Assembly: GCA_028284485.1 (NCBI GenBank)
Contig: JANQRQ010000051.1
Span: 1-64,000 of the forward strand
From: Planctomycetaceae bacterium
Lineage (GTDB): Bacteria > Planctomycetota > Planctomycetia > Planctomycetales > Planctomycetaceae
Reading direction: 5' to 3'
Length of the DNA: 64,000 nucleotides
Shown: positions 9,822-19,601 of the stretch, in pieces
Numbering within the stretch: the first letter of the stretch is position 1
How the letters are laid out: each line of letters opens with the position of its first letter
Program-made: the position numbers and the translations under genes
Notes under the pieces: model-generated
What the model was told of the DNA's origin: nothing
The model's input: only the letters and a program-made list of their open reading frames with translations
The model's database searches: none

Positions 9822-10502
9822 TCATTCGTGCCATTGAGTGAAGTCATCAACCTTCTCACGCTCGGTTCGATAGCCGTTAACAGGATGGCTCTTGTCGCCA
9901 TACCCCATGGCGATTCCACAAATTAAGTGCAACGAACTGGGGATATCTAGGACTCCGCGGACAATGTCCGGGTATTCCGACATGGCAGCCTGCGGGCAGG
10001 TTTCTAATCCACATCCACGTGCGGCCAACATGACATTTTGAATGAACATTCCCATGTCGACCCAGGAGCCTTTCTCGAGCGCCGAATCAATGAATACAAA
10101 CAGTTCGACAGGTGCTCCAAATCCATAGTAGTTTTTGAACCACTGTTCAGTCCGACGTTCGTGATCCTCACGTGTGATGCCCAACGCGTTGTACAGAGCG
10201 TAACCGCATGCCTTCTGCCGCGACCGATATGGTTCGGGAAATTTGTCGGCATAGTACTTGTAGTCGGGATTCGGTTCTTGTCCTGCTTTTCTGGCTTGGA
10301 CAATATCGTCTCCGATTTGCTGCTTCTTTACGCCTGTGACGACGTGAACCTGCCACGGCTGAGTATTGACGCCGGAAGGTGCCCAGCGCGCGGTCTCAAG
10401 AACTTGTTCGATCGTTTCTCGAGAGACGGGCTGGTCGAGAAATGCACGAGTTGACGCTCGATCCCGGATGGCTTCCACCACGTCCATGGTTATAGTCTCC
10501 AA
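9822..10502 (-). CDS. Nitroreductase family FMN-dependent oxidoreductase
   Basis: The 226-residue protein has the family start RASTRAFLDQPVSRETIEQVLETARWAPSG in which RxSxRxF binds FMN phosphate, then NTQPWQVHVV and, late, GCGLETCPQAAM and GIAMGYGD. The length is normal. Such enzymes reduce nitro groups, quinones or enones with NAD(P)H. An ATG at 10487 (MDVVEAIRD) is an alternative start. It sits between the enoyl-CoA hydratase and MaoC genes. In that setting, reduction of an activated double bond in an acyl-CoA intermediate or a redox-balancing role is as likely as true nitroreduction. That is inference. Confidence 0.88.
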   Translation of the reverse strand: METITMDVVEAIRDRASTRAFLDQPVSRETIEQVLETARWAPSGVNTQPWQVHVVTGVKKQQIGDDIVQARKAGQEPNPDYKYYADKFPEPYRSRQKACGYALYNALGITREDHERRTEQWFKNYYGFGAPVELFVFIDSALEKGSWVDMGMFIQNVMLAARGCGLETCPQAAMSEYPDIVRGVLDIPSSLHLICGIAMGYGDKSHPVNGYRTEREKVDDFTQWHE

Positions 10503-10589
10503 TCTGAAATGATCGCCTTCTATTGTGATTGCTCGCCGATGTCTCGTTGTGCAAATCGATTTTGTGTATGCGTTTCGGCGAGCAGCGCA

Positions 10590-11426
10590 TTATCGACCAG
10601 TGAAGTTTGGCGGTCGTTTCTCCACAAAGTGGGCGACACCTTCGCCGAAATCCTCGCACTGAAAACTCAGTAACATTTCATCGTTTGCGGTCTCGATCGC
10701 TTCATCGAGGTCGGTGAATAACGCATTGTAGACTTGTCTCTTAATGACCTGAAGCGATCGTGGAGAAACTGTGGTCGCCAGCAATGCCGCGTAATTACGG
10801 ACCTCGGTCATTAAGTCGTCATGGGGCACGACTCGGCTCACAAGCCGCATTTGCAGTGCTTCGTCGGCATTGATCAACCGCGCAGAATACAGCAGATCCA
10901 AGGCATTGCTAATCCCGACAAGTCGGGGAAGCATCCAACTGACGCCATGTTCGGCGATTAGTCCGCGTTGCGCAAAGGCTGTGCCGAAGCGTGCCTTGTC
11001 GGATGCAATGCGAATATCGCAATAGAGTGGGAGGACAAACCCTAAGCCGACTGCGGCCCCGTTGATGGCTCCGATGATCGGCTTACTGATGGCGGGAAAG
11101 TAACTGTATGTCTTTTGGAAGTCATTGCGCGCATCGTGATGCGGCCGAGGTGGCAACAATCGTTCCCGCAACTCGGCCTGTTCGACTTGGGACCAGTCGG
11201 TTTCAACGGCATTGCCTAGATTAGCCATATCGGCGCCGGCACAAAATCCGCGACCTGCTCCCGTTAGGATAATCACGCGAACAGACGAGTCCGCGTTGGC
11301 CGTTTGCATGGCATTCAGCAGTTCCGCTTCAAGCTCTTTGGTAATCGCGTTGAGGCGGTCTGGCCGATTTAGGGTAATCGTGGCGATGCTGTCAGCCACG
11401 TCGTAGAGAATAGTATCGTTGGACAT
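10590..11426 (-). CDS. Enoyl-CoA hydratase/isomerase family protein
   Basis: The ATG at 11426 (MSNDTILYDVADSIATITLN) is chosen because crotonase-family homology begins there; the longer frame is ignored. The 278 residues show the crotonase fold: NRPDRLNAIT, the CoA/oxyanion loop GAGRGFCAGADM (about residues 58-69), and INGAAVGLGFVLPLYCDIRIA (split by a loop) for the second oxyanion region. The usual ECH Glu in the AEHGVSWMLPRLVG segment is present. It likely hydrates or isomerises an enoyl-CoA made by the ACADs encoded upstream. It lies after the DUF3604 gene and 87 bp before the nitroreductase on the minus strand. Confidence 0.9.
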   Translation of the reverse strand: MSNDTILYDVADSIATITLNRPDRLNAITKELEAELLNAMQTANADSSVRVIILTGAGRGFCAGADMANLGNAVETDWSQVEQAELRERLLPPRPHHDARNDFQKTYSYFPAISKPIIGAINGAAVGLGFVLPLYCDIRIASDKARFGTAFAQRGLIAEHGVSWMLPRLVGISNALDLLYSARLINADEALQMRLVSRVVPHDDLMTEVRNYAALLATTVSPRSLQVIKRQVYNALFTDLDEAIETANDEMLLSFQCEDFGEGVAHFVEKRPPNFTGR

Positions 11427-11497
11427 GGTGTGCCTTTCATTGAATATGTCTGCGAGATGCGATTCGTGGTTGCCACGATGCCGAGAAGATGTCTTGC

Positions 11498-14170
11498 TTA
11501 GTATCTTGTCGAAAAACCACCGACCCAAATCGGACTGGACCAAGCTGTCCCGCCGTCCATCTGCCTGACACGGACAAAGTAGTAGTCGCCCGGCTTAGTT
11601 TCTTCGGAATCGGTGTATTCGAATTCGTAATCCAGAAGCGGGTCGGAACGGATGCAACGGAGGGTCACTGAGTCGGTGAACTGGTCGACCGATTGCGAAT
11701 GGGTCACGGGTTCGTTGCTTGACTCCGAAAGTGAAAACCGAAGGGTCTCTTCGGGCAGCAATCCTGATGGTCGATAGATCGATGGCCCGGTTGTCCGTTC
11801 GCGGACTTCATCAAGATAGACTTCAATCGACGCTGTTGCTGTGACATTTTCGAGATCCAACACGAGGTTTTTGTAGCTGCCGCGAGTGCGCAACGCGAAA
11901 TGCACGCGATTCGGTTCGTTTTCGTCTTCGTCAACAAATTCCCAAAGTCGATTCTCCAACGCCGGAGAGGATACTGCCTTCAATTGAGCACCTTTGACGA
12001 CGAGGGTTCCGTGCCAGGGCCGCCATCCGCGGGGATTGTCTCGCATTTGTGGGTCGTTGGTGGAATGAAAGGTAAGCTCTACGCGTCTTGTGCTTGCAGG
12101 CTCGTCGCGAGTCGTTAACAAGTCCTTATTCCAGACTTGCTTGCCGTTCTTGATCACCGCGATGGAATCAAGCGGAGCGGTACCGAAGACACGTCCGGTG
12201 AGATGCCGATCGTCGCGGTTGACTGTGCGGGTCCCCATGCGCGCACCGTTCAAGTCAACGTCGAGGATGATGCGCTGGCCGGTCGTTGCGTAAGCCGCCA
12301 AATCTTTCATGGCGTCAAAAATCGCATCGCGGGTCTTCGTGGGGGCGAGAACTGCAGCGAGACCGCCCCGTGCAGCGAGACCACTTGCTAGAGGTGTGGA
12401 ATAGCCAGGGTGACTGAGATGATCGTCGGACGCCGCAACAAACCCAATGTCGTGTCCATGGTTGAGGTACATCACGCCGAACCATTCAAAATGTCCATGC
12501 ATCGACATAATTTCGACGAGTGTCTCCATTTGTGGATGACTGATGCGCCAGTCACCGGCCTGGTGTGCGTGTGGAATGATCAGGACATCATCCATGTCGT
12601 TTTCGACAGCGAGCCGCTGATACAGCTGCGATAGGTCTGGAGCTGTCTGACGTGGGACGCGACTGCGGTCGATGGTATCGCGGAAGAACACGTTGTGGTG
12701 ACCGCCCCATTGGTTGTTGACGGTCCATTCGTATCCGAGAATCGCGATGAATTCGCCATCCTTGTTGTAGCGATTGACATTTTCGATCAGCGTCTGCCAT
12801 TCGCTGTCGTCCATCCACAGGTCGTGCTCCGAATGAGTCAGGAAATCGAGACGGGCATCGTCTCGGCCGAATTCGAAGAATGCTTCGGGTGTTCCTTGTC
12901 CCTCGGCAAACCCGCAATGTCCATGCGTGTCGCCCCAGAAAATCCCGTACTGCGGATCCTGCTGGACCCAGATGGGATTGCTCTGCCCGCGGATCTGTCC
13001 GTCATCGGATTCAAACGAAAACCGATACACGCCGGGCTCGTTGAACTGAATATCGTCGAGCAATGTGATGGCCTCTTCTGCCGGCTCAATGCGAGAATGC
13101 CGAGCACCGTTGATGAAAACCTGATATCCAGGAATCGCACCAGATGCTCGATTGTAGTAGACGTCTTCGCTGCGGACGGAAACTTCGATCGTCTCTCCAA
13201 CTTTGGCCACTGACGGGGCGAATCCGTGAACGGCATGGACGGGGCCGCCAACGACTTTGTACGGTTGCAGGGGCAGGGTGAGAAAGTCGCTATTGCCGCG
13301 TGGGTCAACATAGATCGGCAAAGGAAACGCGTCGTTGCTGTAGGTTTGAACCTGAAACCCCCTTGATCCGCCGGACCGATCTCCGTAGGTAACAGTGACC
13401 GTGTCACGTTTCGTCAATGTGGCGCCCTCTAAGTGGAAGACCAATCCATCGGCTTCGGTGCGAAAACCGCCATGCATGCCGCCAACCTTGACGGTTCCCG
13501 GAATGAACTGTGCGCTGGGATTTGTCGATCGAATGGAAATGTAATTGTCGCCTTGGGGGTCGTCGGTTTGAAATTGGCCTTGGTTCGACATGAAATGTCG
13601 TGCAATGAAGAAGCCGCCGCCCGGCACAATTGGCATATCGCCGACGTGGTACGTCTGTTCGATCGTGACAAAACTGCCTGGGAGAAACGGTCCGCCGTTG
13701 TCAGACGTCAAATGACCAATGGCGGTCGGCTGCTCTTCACGAAGTTGTAGTTCCCTAACAAATCGATCCATGACTTCGAGGCGCTGTAACGTTGTTGCGG
13801 GTGGCTCTTGTTGTGCGGTGACCAGCGCTACGATTGCCGGCAATTCGACGGGAAGCACGCCGCCCTGTTGTGCGAATGCATTGGACCATTTCCACAGGAC
13901 AAGGGCACGGTCGACTCCGTTGTCGAGTGTCGACGGTGCGCTCGCGACATCGGTTTTGAGTTGCTCTACTTCTTCTCGGAGCTTCGGTGACAGATAGTCG
14001 CCACGCGTCGCGCTGAAACGGTTCGCCGCTTGGCCGCCCTGTGCCATAGTTGCGATGCTGCTCACATTCGCACTTCCCGACAAATCGGATTGATTGAGGA
14101 GTAATGCCGTTGCAATGGCTGAAGTGACAATGGCCAAGATCACGAGTTTCGTTGGCTGTTTGTTTTTCAT
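11498..14170 (-). CDS. DUF3604 domain protein (exported, PHP-like metal site), paralog of the 47.4-kb gene
   Basis: The ATG at 14170 gives MKNKQPTKLVILAIVTSAIA, an N-terminal signal peptide or anchor. The 890-residue protein has a beta-rich N-terminal half and, from about residue 410, a DUF3604 core. The core shows PHP-like metal motifs GDTHGHCGFAEG, LTHSEHDLWMDD (about 445), IIPHAHQAGDW and SDDHLSHPG. These His/Asp clusters are expected to bind metals, but no reaction is established for the family as far as I know. It lies inside the acyl-CoA operon between the SDR and the hydratase. It is clearly related along its length to the protein at 47393-49999. Export contrasts with its cytosolic neighbours. 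Confidence 0.88.
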   Translation of the reverse strand: MKNKQPTKLVILAIVTSAIATALLLNQSDLSGSANVSSIATMAQGGQAANRFSATRGDYLSPKLREEVEQLKTDVASAPSTLDNGVDRALVLWKWSNAFAQQGGVLPVELPAIVALVTAQQEPPATTLQRLEVMDRFVRELQLREEQPTAIGHLTSDNGGPFLPGSFVTIEQTYHVGDMPIVPGGGFFIARHFMSNQGQFQTDDPQGDNYISIRSTNPSAQFIPGTVKVGGMHGGFRTEADGLVFHLEGATLTKRDTVTVTYGDRSGGSRGFQVQTYSNDAFPLPIYVDPRGNSDFLTLPLQPYKVVGGPVHAVHGFAPSVAKVGETIEVSVRSEDVYYNRASGAIPGYQVFINGARHSRIEPAEEAITLLDDIQFNEPGVYRFSFESDDGQIRGQSNPIWVQQDPQYGIFWGDTHGHCGFAEGQGTPEAFFEFGRDDARLDFLTHSEHDLWMDDSEWQTLIENVNRYNKDGEFIAILGYEWTVNNQWGGHHNVFFRDTIDRSRVPRQTAPDLSQLYQRLAVENDMDDVLIIPHAHQAGDWRISHPQMETLVEIMSMHGHFEWFGVMYLNHGHDIGFVAASDDHLSHPGYSTPLASGLAARGGLAAVLAPTKTRDAIFDAMKDLAAYATTGQRIILDVDLNGARMGTRTVNRDDRHLTGRVFGTAPLDSIAVIKNGKQVWNKDLLTTRDEPASTRRVELTFHSTNDPQMRDNPRGWRPWHGTLVVKGAQLKAVSSPALENRLWEFVDEDENEPNRVHFALRTRGSYKNLVLDLENVTATASIEVYLDEVRERTTGPSIYRPSGLLPEETLRFSLSESSNEPVTHSQSVDQFTDSVTLRCIRSDPLLDYEFEYTDSEETKPGDYYFVRVRQMDGGTAWSSPIWVGGFSTRY

Positions 14171-14220
14171 CCTGACATCATCCTTCAAGGACCGTTTGAT
14201 GATTGGGAGTTCGAAGTCGG

Positions 14221-15006
14221 TTAATCTGCAGTTGTACTATCGAGTTTCAGCCGCGTACGCAGTTTTCGCATTCCACCCAGCCAACGATCGTAGTCACCGG
14301 CCTTACGCTGAAAGTACTCGGCCACTTCGGGATGAGGTAGAATTAAAAAATGCTCTGAAGCGAGACCTTCGACGACGCAGTCTGCGACTTGCTGTGGTTC
14401 TAACGCAGTTTCGTGCAACATGTCGACGACAGGATGGTCACCTTGGAGCATGCGAGTCTTTACTCCTTGAGGACACAAGCAGGAAACGCCGATTCCTTGC
14501 TTGCCATACGTAATCGCCACCCATTCAGCGAGCGCGATCACCGCGTGCTTGGTCACGGAGTAAGGGGCCGACGACAATTCGGTTAATAGGCCAGCTGCCG
14601 ATGCCGTATGCAAAAAGTACCCGCTCCCCCGTTCCAACATCGAGGGGATCAGCGCGCGCACGGCATAAAGATGCGACAGAAAATTCACTTGCAGCGCTTG
14701 TTGCCATTCGTCGTTCGTGAGTTCCGCGCCGCCGGACATGGCGATTCCGGCATTGGCACAAAATAGGTCAACCGAGCCAAACGTGCTTTGAGCCTGCTCG
14801 ATAAGATTCTTCACGTCCTGTTCCAGGCTGACATCACATTTAACGGCCACACCATGCGATTCGTTAGCGACCGCATGTGCCGATTCGAAGTCGATATCTG
14901 CAACAATCAGGCCACGTGGCTGCTCGTTGGCGAACCGTCGACATAAAGCCCGCCCGATACCATGCGCGCCTCCTGTAACGATGATGACTTTGTCTTGAAG
15001 GTGCAT
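14221..15006 (-). CDS. SDR family oxidoreductase
   Basis: The 261-residue classical short-chain dehydrogenase starts MHLQDKVIIVTGGAHGIGRA, whose TGxxxGIG binds the NAD(P) pyrophosphate. It then shows NAGIAMSG (NAG motif) and the catalytic pair in YSVTKHA (Y-x3-K) preceded by the Ser of HTASAAG. The Asp at the end of beta2 (VADIDFES) suggests NAD preference. It would interconvert a hydroxy and a keto group, plausibly the 3-hydroxyacyl-CoA step of this operon. It lies 50 bp before the DUF3604 gene and 82 bp after the ACAD at 15.1 kb. The substrate is not determined. Confidence 0.9.
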   Translation of the reverse strand: MHLQDKVIIVTGGAHGIGRALCRRFANEQPRGLIVADIDFESAHAVANESHGVAVKCDVSLEQDVKNLIEQAQSTFGSVDLFCANAGIAMSGGAELTNDEWQQALQVNFLSHLYAVRALIPSMLERGSGYFLHTASAAGLLTELSSAPYSVTKHAVIALAEWVAITYGKQGIGVSCLCPQGVKTRMLQGDHPVVDMLHETALEPQQVADCVVEGLASEHFLILPHPEVAEYFQRKAGDYDRWLGGMRKLRTRLKLDSTTAD

Positions 15007-15088
15007 GCTCTTCGAACCTCAAGTCGAGTCAGGCAATGTTCACTTCATGTCGTGGAACACCAGTGGTCTACCGATCTGATCACTGAAG

Positions 15089-16216
15089 TCAAATTCCACA
15101 AGATTCGTCGAATGTCATGCGAGCTAATTGTTCACGATGAAACGTGGCATCGCCTAGCAGATACTCGGTCGCCTTGGCCCGTTTGTAATACAAATGCAAA
15201 TCGTGCTCCCAGGTGAAACCGATGCCGCCGTGCACCTGAACTGCCAGGTTTCCAACTTGCCTGACCGCATCGGATGTGTAAATCTTAGCAACGGTAACAG
15301 CCCGCTGAGCATCCGCCTCTTCGTTATCAAGCGACCAAGCGGCATACCAGACCGCTGATCGCGCACTTTCCGTGAGTAGTAGCATGTCGGCGCACATATG
15401 CTGGATCGCCTGAAACGAACCAATGACGCGGTCGAATTGGCGTCGGGTTTTTGCGTATTCGACAGTCATTTCAAGCATGTGTTGCATCAGCCCCAGCATT
15501 TCGGCACACACCGCGACGATTGCGATATGTTCGCTGATTTGCAAAGCCGATTTGGCGGCGTCTCCTTTAGCGAGGATGTCATCGGTGTCGAGTGTCACCT
15601 GGTTGAAATCGCATTGGTGCAGCTTGCGAGTCGCATCGATTCCCGGTGTCGATGTGATCTGAACGCCTTGTGCATCCGAGGGGACTGACACGAGGCACAA
15701 TTTGCCACTTAAGTTCGCAACACAGAGGATCCAATCGGCTTCGGCGGCATTCATAACGCATTGCTTGGTACCGCTCAGTTGGTTTCTCTCGGGATCGACA
15801 GTCGCCTTGGTTTCGGCAGAGATTTCCCAGGAATGTTCTTCTTCGAGAATCGCGAGCGTGATCTGGGACGTTCCGTCGACGACTTGCGGAAGAACGGTTT
15901 TGGCTTGAGTCGTGTTCGCGAGTGCCAACGTCGTTGACGCCCAATTTGTTGAGAGCCACGGTCCGGGAGCACAGGCACGGCCAAGTTCCTCGGCAACGAC
16001 GGCCAATTCGACGAGTCCGAGTCCCAATCCCTCGAATTCTTCCGCGAGATGCAACCCAACCCAACCTTGGTCAGCGATTCCCTGCCAAAGTTCCGAGTCC
16101 ACACCGTCTTTCGCATCCAAGAGTTCATGTACCCGCGTGGTAGGACATTCGCGTTTGCAGAATTCGCGGGCGGCTTGCTGCAGCAACTTTTGCGGTTTGG
16201 AAAGGTCAAAGTACAT
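15089..16216 (-). CDS. Acyl-CoA dehydrogenase, beta-type subunit lacking the usual catalytic Glu motif
   Basis: The ATG at 16216 (MYFDLSKPQKLLQQAAREF) is where ACAD homology starts; the longer frame upstream is discarded. The 375-residue protein has the ACAD fold, but its C-terminus reads QVHGGIGFTWEHDLHLYY...LLGDATFHREQLA in place of the EGT/GSEIQ motif that holds the catalytic Glu. The FTWEHDLHLYYKRAK signature is typical of the short partner in two-gene heteromeric ACADs (the actinobacterial steroid FadE pairs). It is directly followed upstream, 25 bp away, by a second ACAD that keeps the Glu. I infer the two form one alpha2beta2 enzyme. It could alternatively act alone on an unusual substrate. 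Confidence 0.85.
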   Translation of the reverse strand: MYFDLSKPQKLLQQAAREFCKRECPTTRVHELLDAKDGVDSELWQGIADQGWVGLHLAEEFEGLGLGLVELAVVAEELGRACAPGPWLSTNWASTTLALANTTQAKTVLPQVVDGTSQITLAILEEEHSWEISAETKATVDPERNQLSGTKQCVMNAAEADWILCVANLSGKLCLVSVPSDAQGVQITSTPGIDATRKLHQCDFNQVTLDTDDILAKGDAAKSALQISEHIAIVAVCAEMLGLMQHMLEMTVEYAKTRRQFDRVIGSFQAIQHMCADMLLLTESARSAVWYAAWSLDNEEADAQRAVTVAKIYTSDAVRQVGNLAVQVHGGIGFTWEHDLHLYYKRAKATEYLLGDATFHREQLARMTFDESCGI

Positions 16217-16241
16217 GTTGATTCCAGATTTAATTTGAAAG

Positions 16242-17417
16242 CTAGTAGCTCTTGGGAAGTCCGAGAACGCGTTCTGCCAGAATATTGCGCTGAATTTCGC
16301 TCGTGCCGCCTTCAATCGTGTTGCCACGCGATCGGAGGTAGCAGTACGCCCAGGCACCGTTATCGAACGTTGATAATTGTGCGACGTCGCCGAGAATTTC
16401 CATCGCGGTTTGTGACAATCGCTGATTCATCTCGCTCCAATAGATCTTTAGGATAGACCCCTCTGGCCCGGGGGTTTCATTTGCATTGGCGCGGCTCAGT
16501 GCACGATCCGTGTTGAGGCGGAAGATTTCGAGTTCGACCTGTGCCTGAGCAATCTTCTGACGGACAATAGGGTCTGCGCAAAGTGGTTGTCCATTGCGTT
16601 TGTGCATTCGGCACAAGTCGACCAGCTTTGCCATCGTCTCTTCAAACGCGACGTACATGCTCGATCCGAGATTCGCTCGTTCGTTCATCAAGGCAGTCAG
16701 CCCAACTCGCCATCCGTTGTTCAGTTCACCAAGTTGGTTGTCGACTGGAACACGCACGTCGGTAAAAAATACCTCGTTGAATCCTGATTCGCCGGACATC
16801 TGTCGAAGCGGACGGGCCGAGATGCCGGGTGATTTCATGTCGACCAATAAGCAAGTAATTCCTTTATGCTTCGGCACATCAGGATCGGTCCGAACCAGAA
16901 GCAAACACCAATCGGCGATATGGGCAAAGCTGGTCCATATCTTTTGTCCATTCACGACGTATTCATCGCCGTCGCGGATCGCCCGAGTCCCGAGCGAGGC
17001 CAAGTCGCTGCCGGAATTCGGCTCGGAGTATCCTTGGCACCAAATGTCTTCGCCGGTCAGGATGCGCGGAAGAAAACGGCGCTTTTGTTCATCGGTACCC
17101 GCGACGATAATCGTCGGGCCCACCAAGCCTTCGCCGATCACTCCCAAGTGCTGCGGCGCTTGGGCCCGCGCGACTTCCGCAAGGAAGATCGATTGTTGAA
17201 CCGGACTCGCGCCACGACCCCCAAATTCTTTCGGCCAAGAGATTCCTGCCCAACCTCCGTCGAATAGTTTCCGTTGCCATGCGCGGAGAAAATTCCAGTA
17301 GTCTTCGACGTTTTCTCCGCGTCGACTGAGCGGCCAAGGCTCGGGAACATTATCCGCTAGCCAAGATCGCAGTTCGTCCCGGAACGTTTGCTCTTCCGGT
17401 GTGAGATTCAGATCCAT
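16242..17417 (-). CDS. Acyl-CoA dehydrogenase, catalytic-type subunit
   Basis: The 391-residue ACAD begins MDLNLTPEEQTFRDELRSWL, has WCQGYSEPNSGSDLASL in the middle domain (substrate/FAD loop) and ends IEGGTSEIQRNILAER, containing the expected catalytic Glu. The family start and length match the long partner of two-component ACADs (FadE28/FadE26-like). It is 25 bp upstream of the Glu-less ACAD gene and 47 bp downstream of the Fe-S oxidoreductase gene. It should oxidise an acyl-CoA, likely branched, cyclic or steroid side-chain-like given the pairing, and reduce ETF encoded two genes upstream. The substrate assignment is inference from family behaviour. Confidence 0.9.
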   Translation of the reverse strand: MDLNLTPEEQTFRDELRSWLADNVPEPWPLSRRGENVEDYWNFLRAWQRKLFDGGWAGISWPKEFGGRGASPVQQSIFLAEVARAQAPQHLGVIGEGLVGPTIIVAGTDEQKRRFLPRILTGEDIWCQGYSEPNSGSDLASLGTRAIRDGDEYVVNGQKIWTSFAHIADWCLLLVRTDPDVPKHKGITCLLVDMKSPGISARPLRQMSGESGFNEVFFTDVRVPVDNQLGELNNGWRVGLTALMNERANLGSSMYVAFEETMAKLVDLCRMHKRNGQPLCADPIVRQKIAQAQVELEIFRLNTDRALSRANANETPGPEGSILKIYWSEMNQRLSQTAMEILGDVAQLSTFDNGAWAYCYLRSRGNTIEGGTSEIQRNILAERVLGLPKSY

Positions 17418-17464
17418 CGCATTATTCCGTGTAGTAGTTCACGTTGAGTTTTCGCAAAAAAAAA

Positions 17465-19501
17465 TCAGGTATTTGTTTCGCTTGTTGTCGGCTGGTCGTC
17501 GATCGCTTCCCAAAGCAATTCAGCGATGTCTTTTACTTCAACTGGGCTGTCGTGCGCGAGACTTCCGATACCGTCTTCCAGCATTGTTGCGCAGAATGGG
17601 CAACCAACTGCGACCGTATCTGCCCCGGTTGCGACTGCTTGCTGCGCACGTTCCACGTTGACTCTCTGATCAGATGGTTCATCGATAAAGCTCATTCCAC
17701 CACCACCGCCGCAGCAAAAACTTTCAGGGCCGTTCAGTTTCATCTCCAATAGATCGCTGTCGATGGTGTGTCGCAGCAGATCACGAGGTTCTTCGGTAAT
17801 GCCGTTGTGGCGTCCGAGATAGCACGGATCGTGCATCGTAATTTGTCGAGCGCTTTGCAAATCGAGTTGCAGACGGTTCTCGCCGATCAATTTCGCCAAG
17901 TAAGTCGTATGATGTAGGGTTTCCCACTGGGCGCCGAACTCTGGATACTCGTTGGCAAATGTATTGAAACAATGTGGGCATGGCGTGACCACAGTTTTGA
18001 TGCCCAGCGAATGTAATTGCTCGATATTCTGACGGGCCAGGGTGTCGAACAAAAACTCATTTCCAATTCGGCGAGCCGGGTCACCTGTGCAGGATTCTTC
18101 GCGGCCCAGGATTCCGAATCGGACTCCGGCGCGCTGCAATAGTTTCGCCAGTGCGCGCGTGGATCGCAAGTTGCGCTCGACCAGAGCTCCGCCGCATCCA
18201 ACCCACAATAGGACTTCCGCATTATCGACGTCCTTGATGTGCGGAATACCGAGTTTGTCCGCCCAGTCCATACGGGAGAGTTGAGTTCCGCGAAAAGGAT
18301 GACCGCGCTGCTCCATCGATGTCAACGCATCTTGGAGGGTATCCGGCAAGTCAGCCTGTTCCATGGCAAGATAGCGTCGCATATCAACGATCTTTGGGTA
18401 TTGTTCAATGGCCACGGGGCAGGCGTGGACACAGGCGGCACACGTTGTGCATTGCCATAGTGCTTCAGGTGCCAATGACGACGAGCTTCCGATGACCGAG
18501 AAACTACCATCCGGCTGGTCGCCGTTTACTTTTTCTGTTTGACGCGAAGCTGCGGAAAGGTGCTGCTGCAAACTCAAGATGATGTCGCGCGGGGACAGTT
18601 GCTTCCCAATGGCGTTTGCGGGGCACATTGCCGTGCACTGACCACATTCCGTACACGAATCGAGGTCGAGCAAGCCTTTCCAAGTAAATTGCTCGATGCT
18701 GCTGACTCCAAATGTTTCGGCAGTTTCAAAGTCGATCGGCTCGAGCGATCCCGCCGGAGCATCGAGGTTAGAGGTAAGAATATTGAGCGGTGCCGTGACG
18801 ATATGAAGCAGCTTGGTGTAAGGCGCCCAGGCAATCAAACCGAATACGAGCGCCATATGGCCCCACCACGTTATGACATGTGCGACGCGAAGCGACTCTC
18901 GGTCGAGGACGGCCAAGGAAGCAACCGCGACACCATTGCCGACCGGTGACCAAGCGGCCCAAGGGTCGTCAGTCGCAGCAATTCGCCATCCTTCCAGCAA
19001 GTATCCCGACGCCAGAATGACCAACAAAAGGATCAATATCCATGTTGCCTCGTCAGAATAGACGAGGCGAATCGGTCGTGTGCACCACCGACGGATTCCG
19101 GCGATCGTGATTCCGATCATCGCCACAACGCCGAGAATGTCCACAAATAAAGACTGAAAATATAGGTAGAACCGGCCCTGCATGATGCGGATATTAAAGT
19201 CGTGGTGAATCAGGACGATGGTTGTTGCCACAGTCAATGTGACAAACCCCCAGAAAAGCATCGCGTGCCAAATCCCTGCGATCGGGTCGCGCCAAATCGT
19301 TGTTTGCAAAAGGCCCAGTCGAAGAACGCGGATCATCCGTTGCACAGGTCGATCGAATCGCGAAACAGGCCTTCCAATCCGCCATTGCCGCAATCGGCGA
19401 AAGATCCCGTATCCAAAGACCGCAACGGTCGGTATGAGCAGCAGGTACATCACCCAAGCCTGGGAGATGTTCCAAAAGACCTCTCTGGTAGCTGCATTCA
19501 T
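17465..19501 (-). CDS. Membrane Fe-S oxidoreductase, ETF:(mena)quinone oxidoreductase type
   Basis: From the ATG at 19501 the 678-residue protein starts with about six TM helices of a NarI-like cytochrome b domain (residues 10-240). Two ferredoxin-type [4Fe-4S] motifs follow, CTECGQCTAMCP (about 287) and CTTCAACVHACP (about 357), and then two CCG domains (WVGCGG with TPCPHC, and DPCYLG with FCCGGGGG). This architecture, next to etfBA, is that of the membrane protein shown in some anaerobes and other bacteria to pass ETF electrons to menaquinone. Here it would link acyl-CoA oxidation to the respiratory chain. It sits 100 bp after etfA on the same strand. Confidence 0.88.
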   Translation of the reverse strand: MNAATREVFWNISQAWVMYLLLIPTVAVFGYGIFRRLRQWRIGRPVSRFDRPVQRMIRVLRLGLLQTTIWRDPIAGIWHAMLFWGFVTLTVATTIVLIHHDFNIRIMQGRFYLYFQSLFVDILGVVAMIGITIAGIRRWCTRPIRLVYSDEATWILILLLVILASGYLLEGWRIAATDDPWAAWSPVGNGVAVASLAVLDRESLRVAHVITWWGHMALVFGLIAWAPYTKLLHIVTAPLNILTSNLDAPAGSLEPIDFETAETFGVSSIEQFTWKGLLDLDSCTECGQCTAMCPANAIGKQLSPRDIILSLQQHLSAASRQTEKVNGDQPDGSFSVIGSSSSLAPEALWQCTTCAACVHACPVAIEQYPKIVDMRRYLAMEQADLPDTLQDALTSMEQRGHPFRGTQLSRMDWADKLGIPHIKDVDNAEVLLWVGCGGALVERNLRSTRALAKLLQRAGVRFGILGREESCTGDPARRIGNEFLFDTLARQNIEQLHSLGIKTVVTPCPHCFNTFANEYPEFGAQWETLHHTTYLAKLIGENRLQLDLQSARQITMHDPCYLGRHNGITEEPRDLLRHTIDSDLLEMKLNGPESFCCGGGGGMSFIDEPSDQRVNVERAQQAVATGADTVAVGCPFCATMLEDGIGSLAHDSPVEVKDIAELLWEAIDDQPTTSETNT

Positions 19502-19601
19502 ATTTTGAGCGGCGTTCGGTTGGCAATAAGTGTCGTTGCCGTGGAGCAACGTAAGGGATTGTCACATAGACTGGTTTCGCCTTTGCAAGTCCGGCGTCTC
19601 G

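Noticed and set aside
12695-13213. 172-codon plus-strand frame
   Set aside because: It is antisense to the DUF3604 gene, which has clear motifs; it is a shadow frame.
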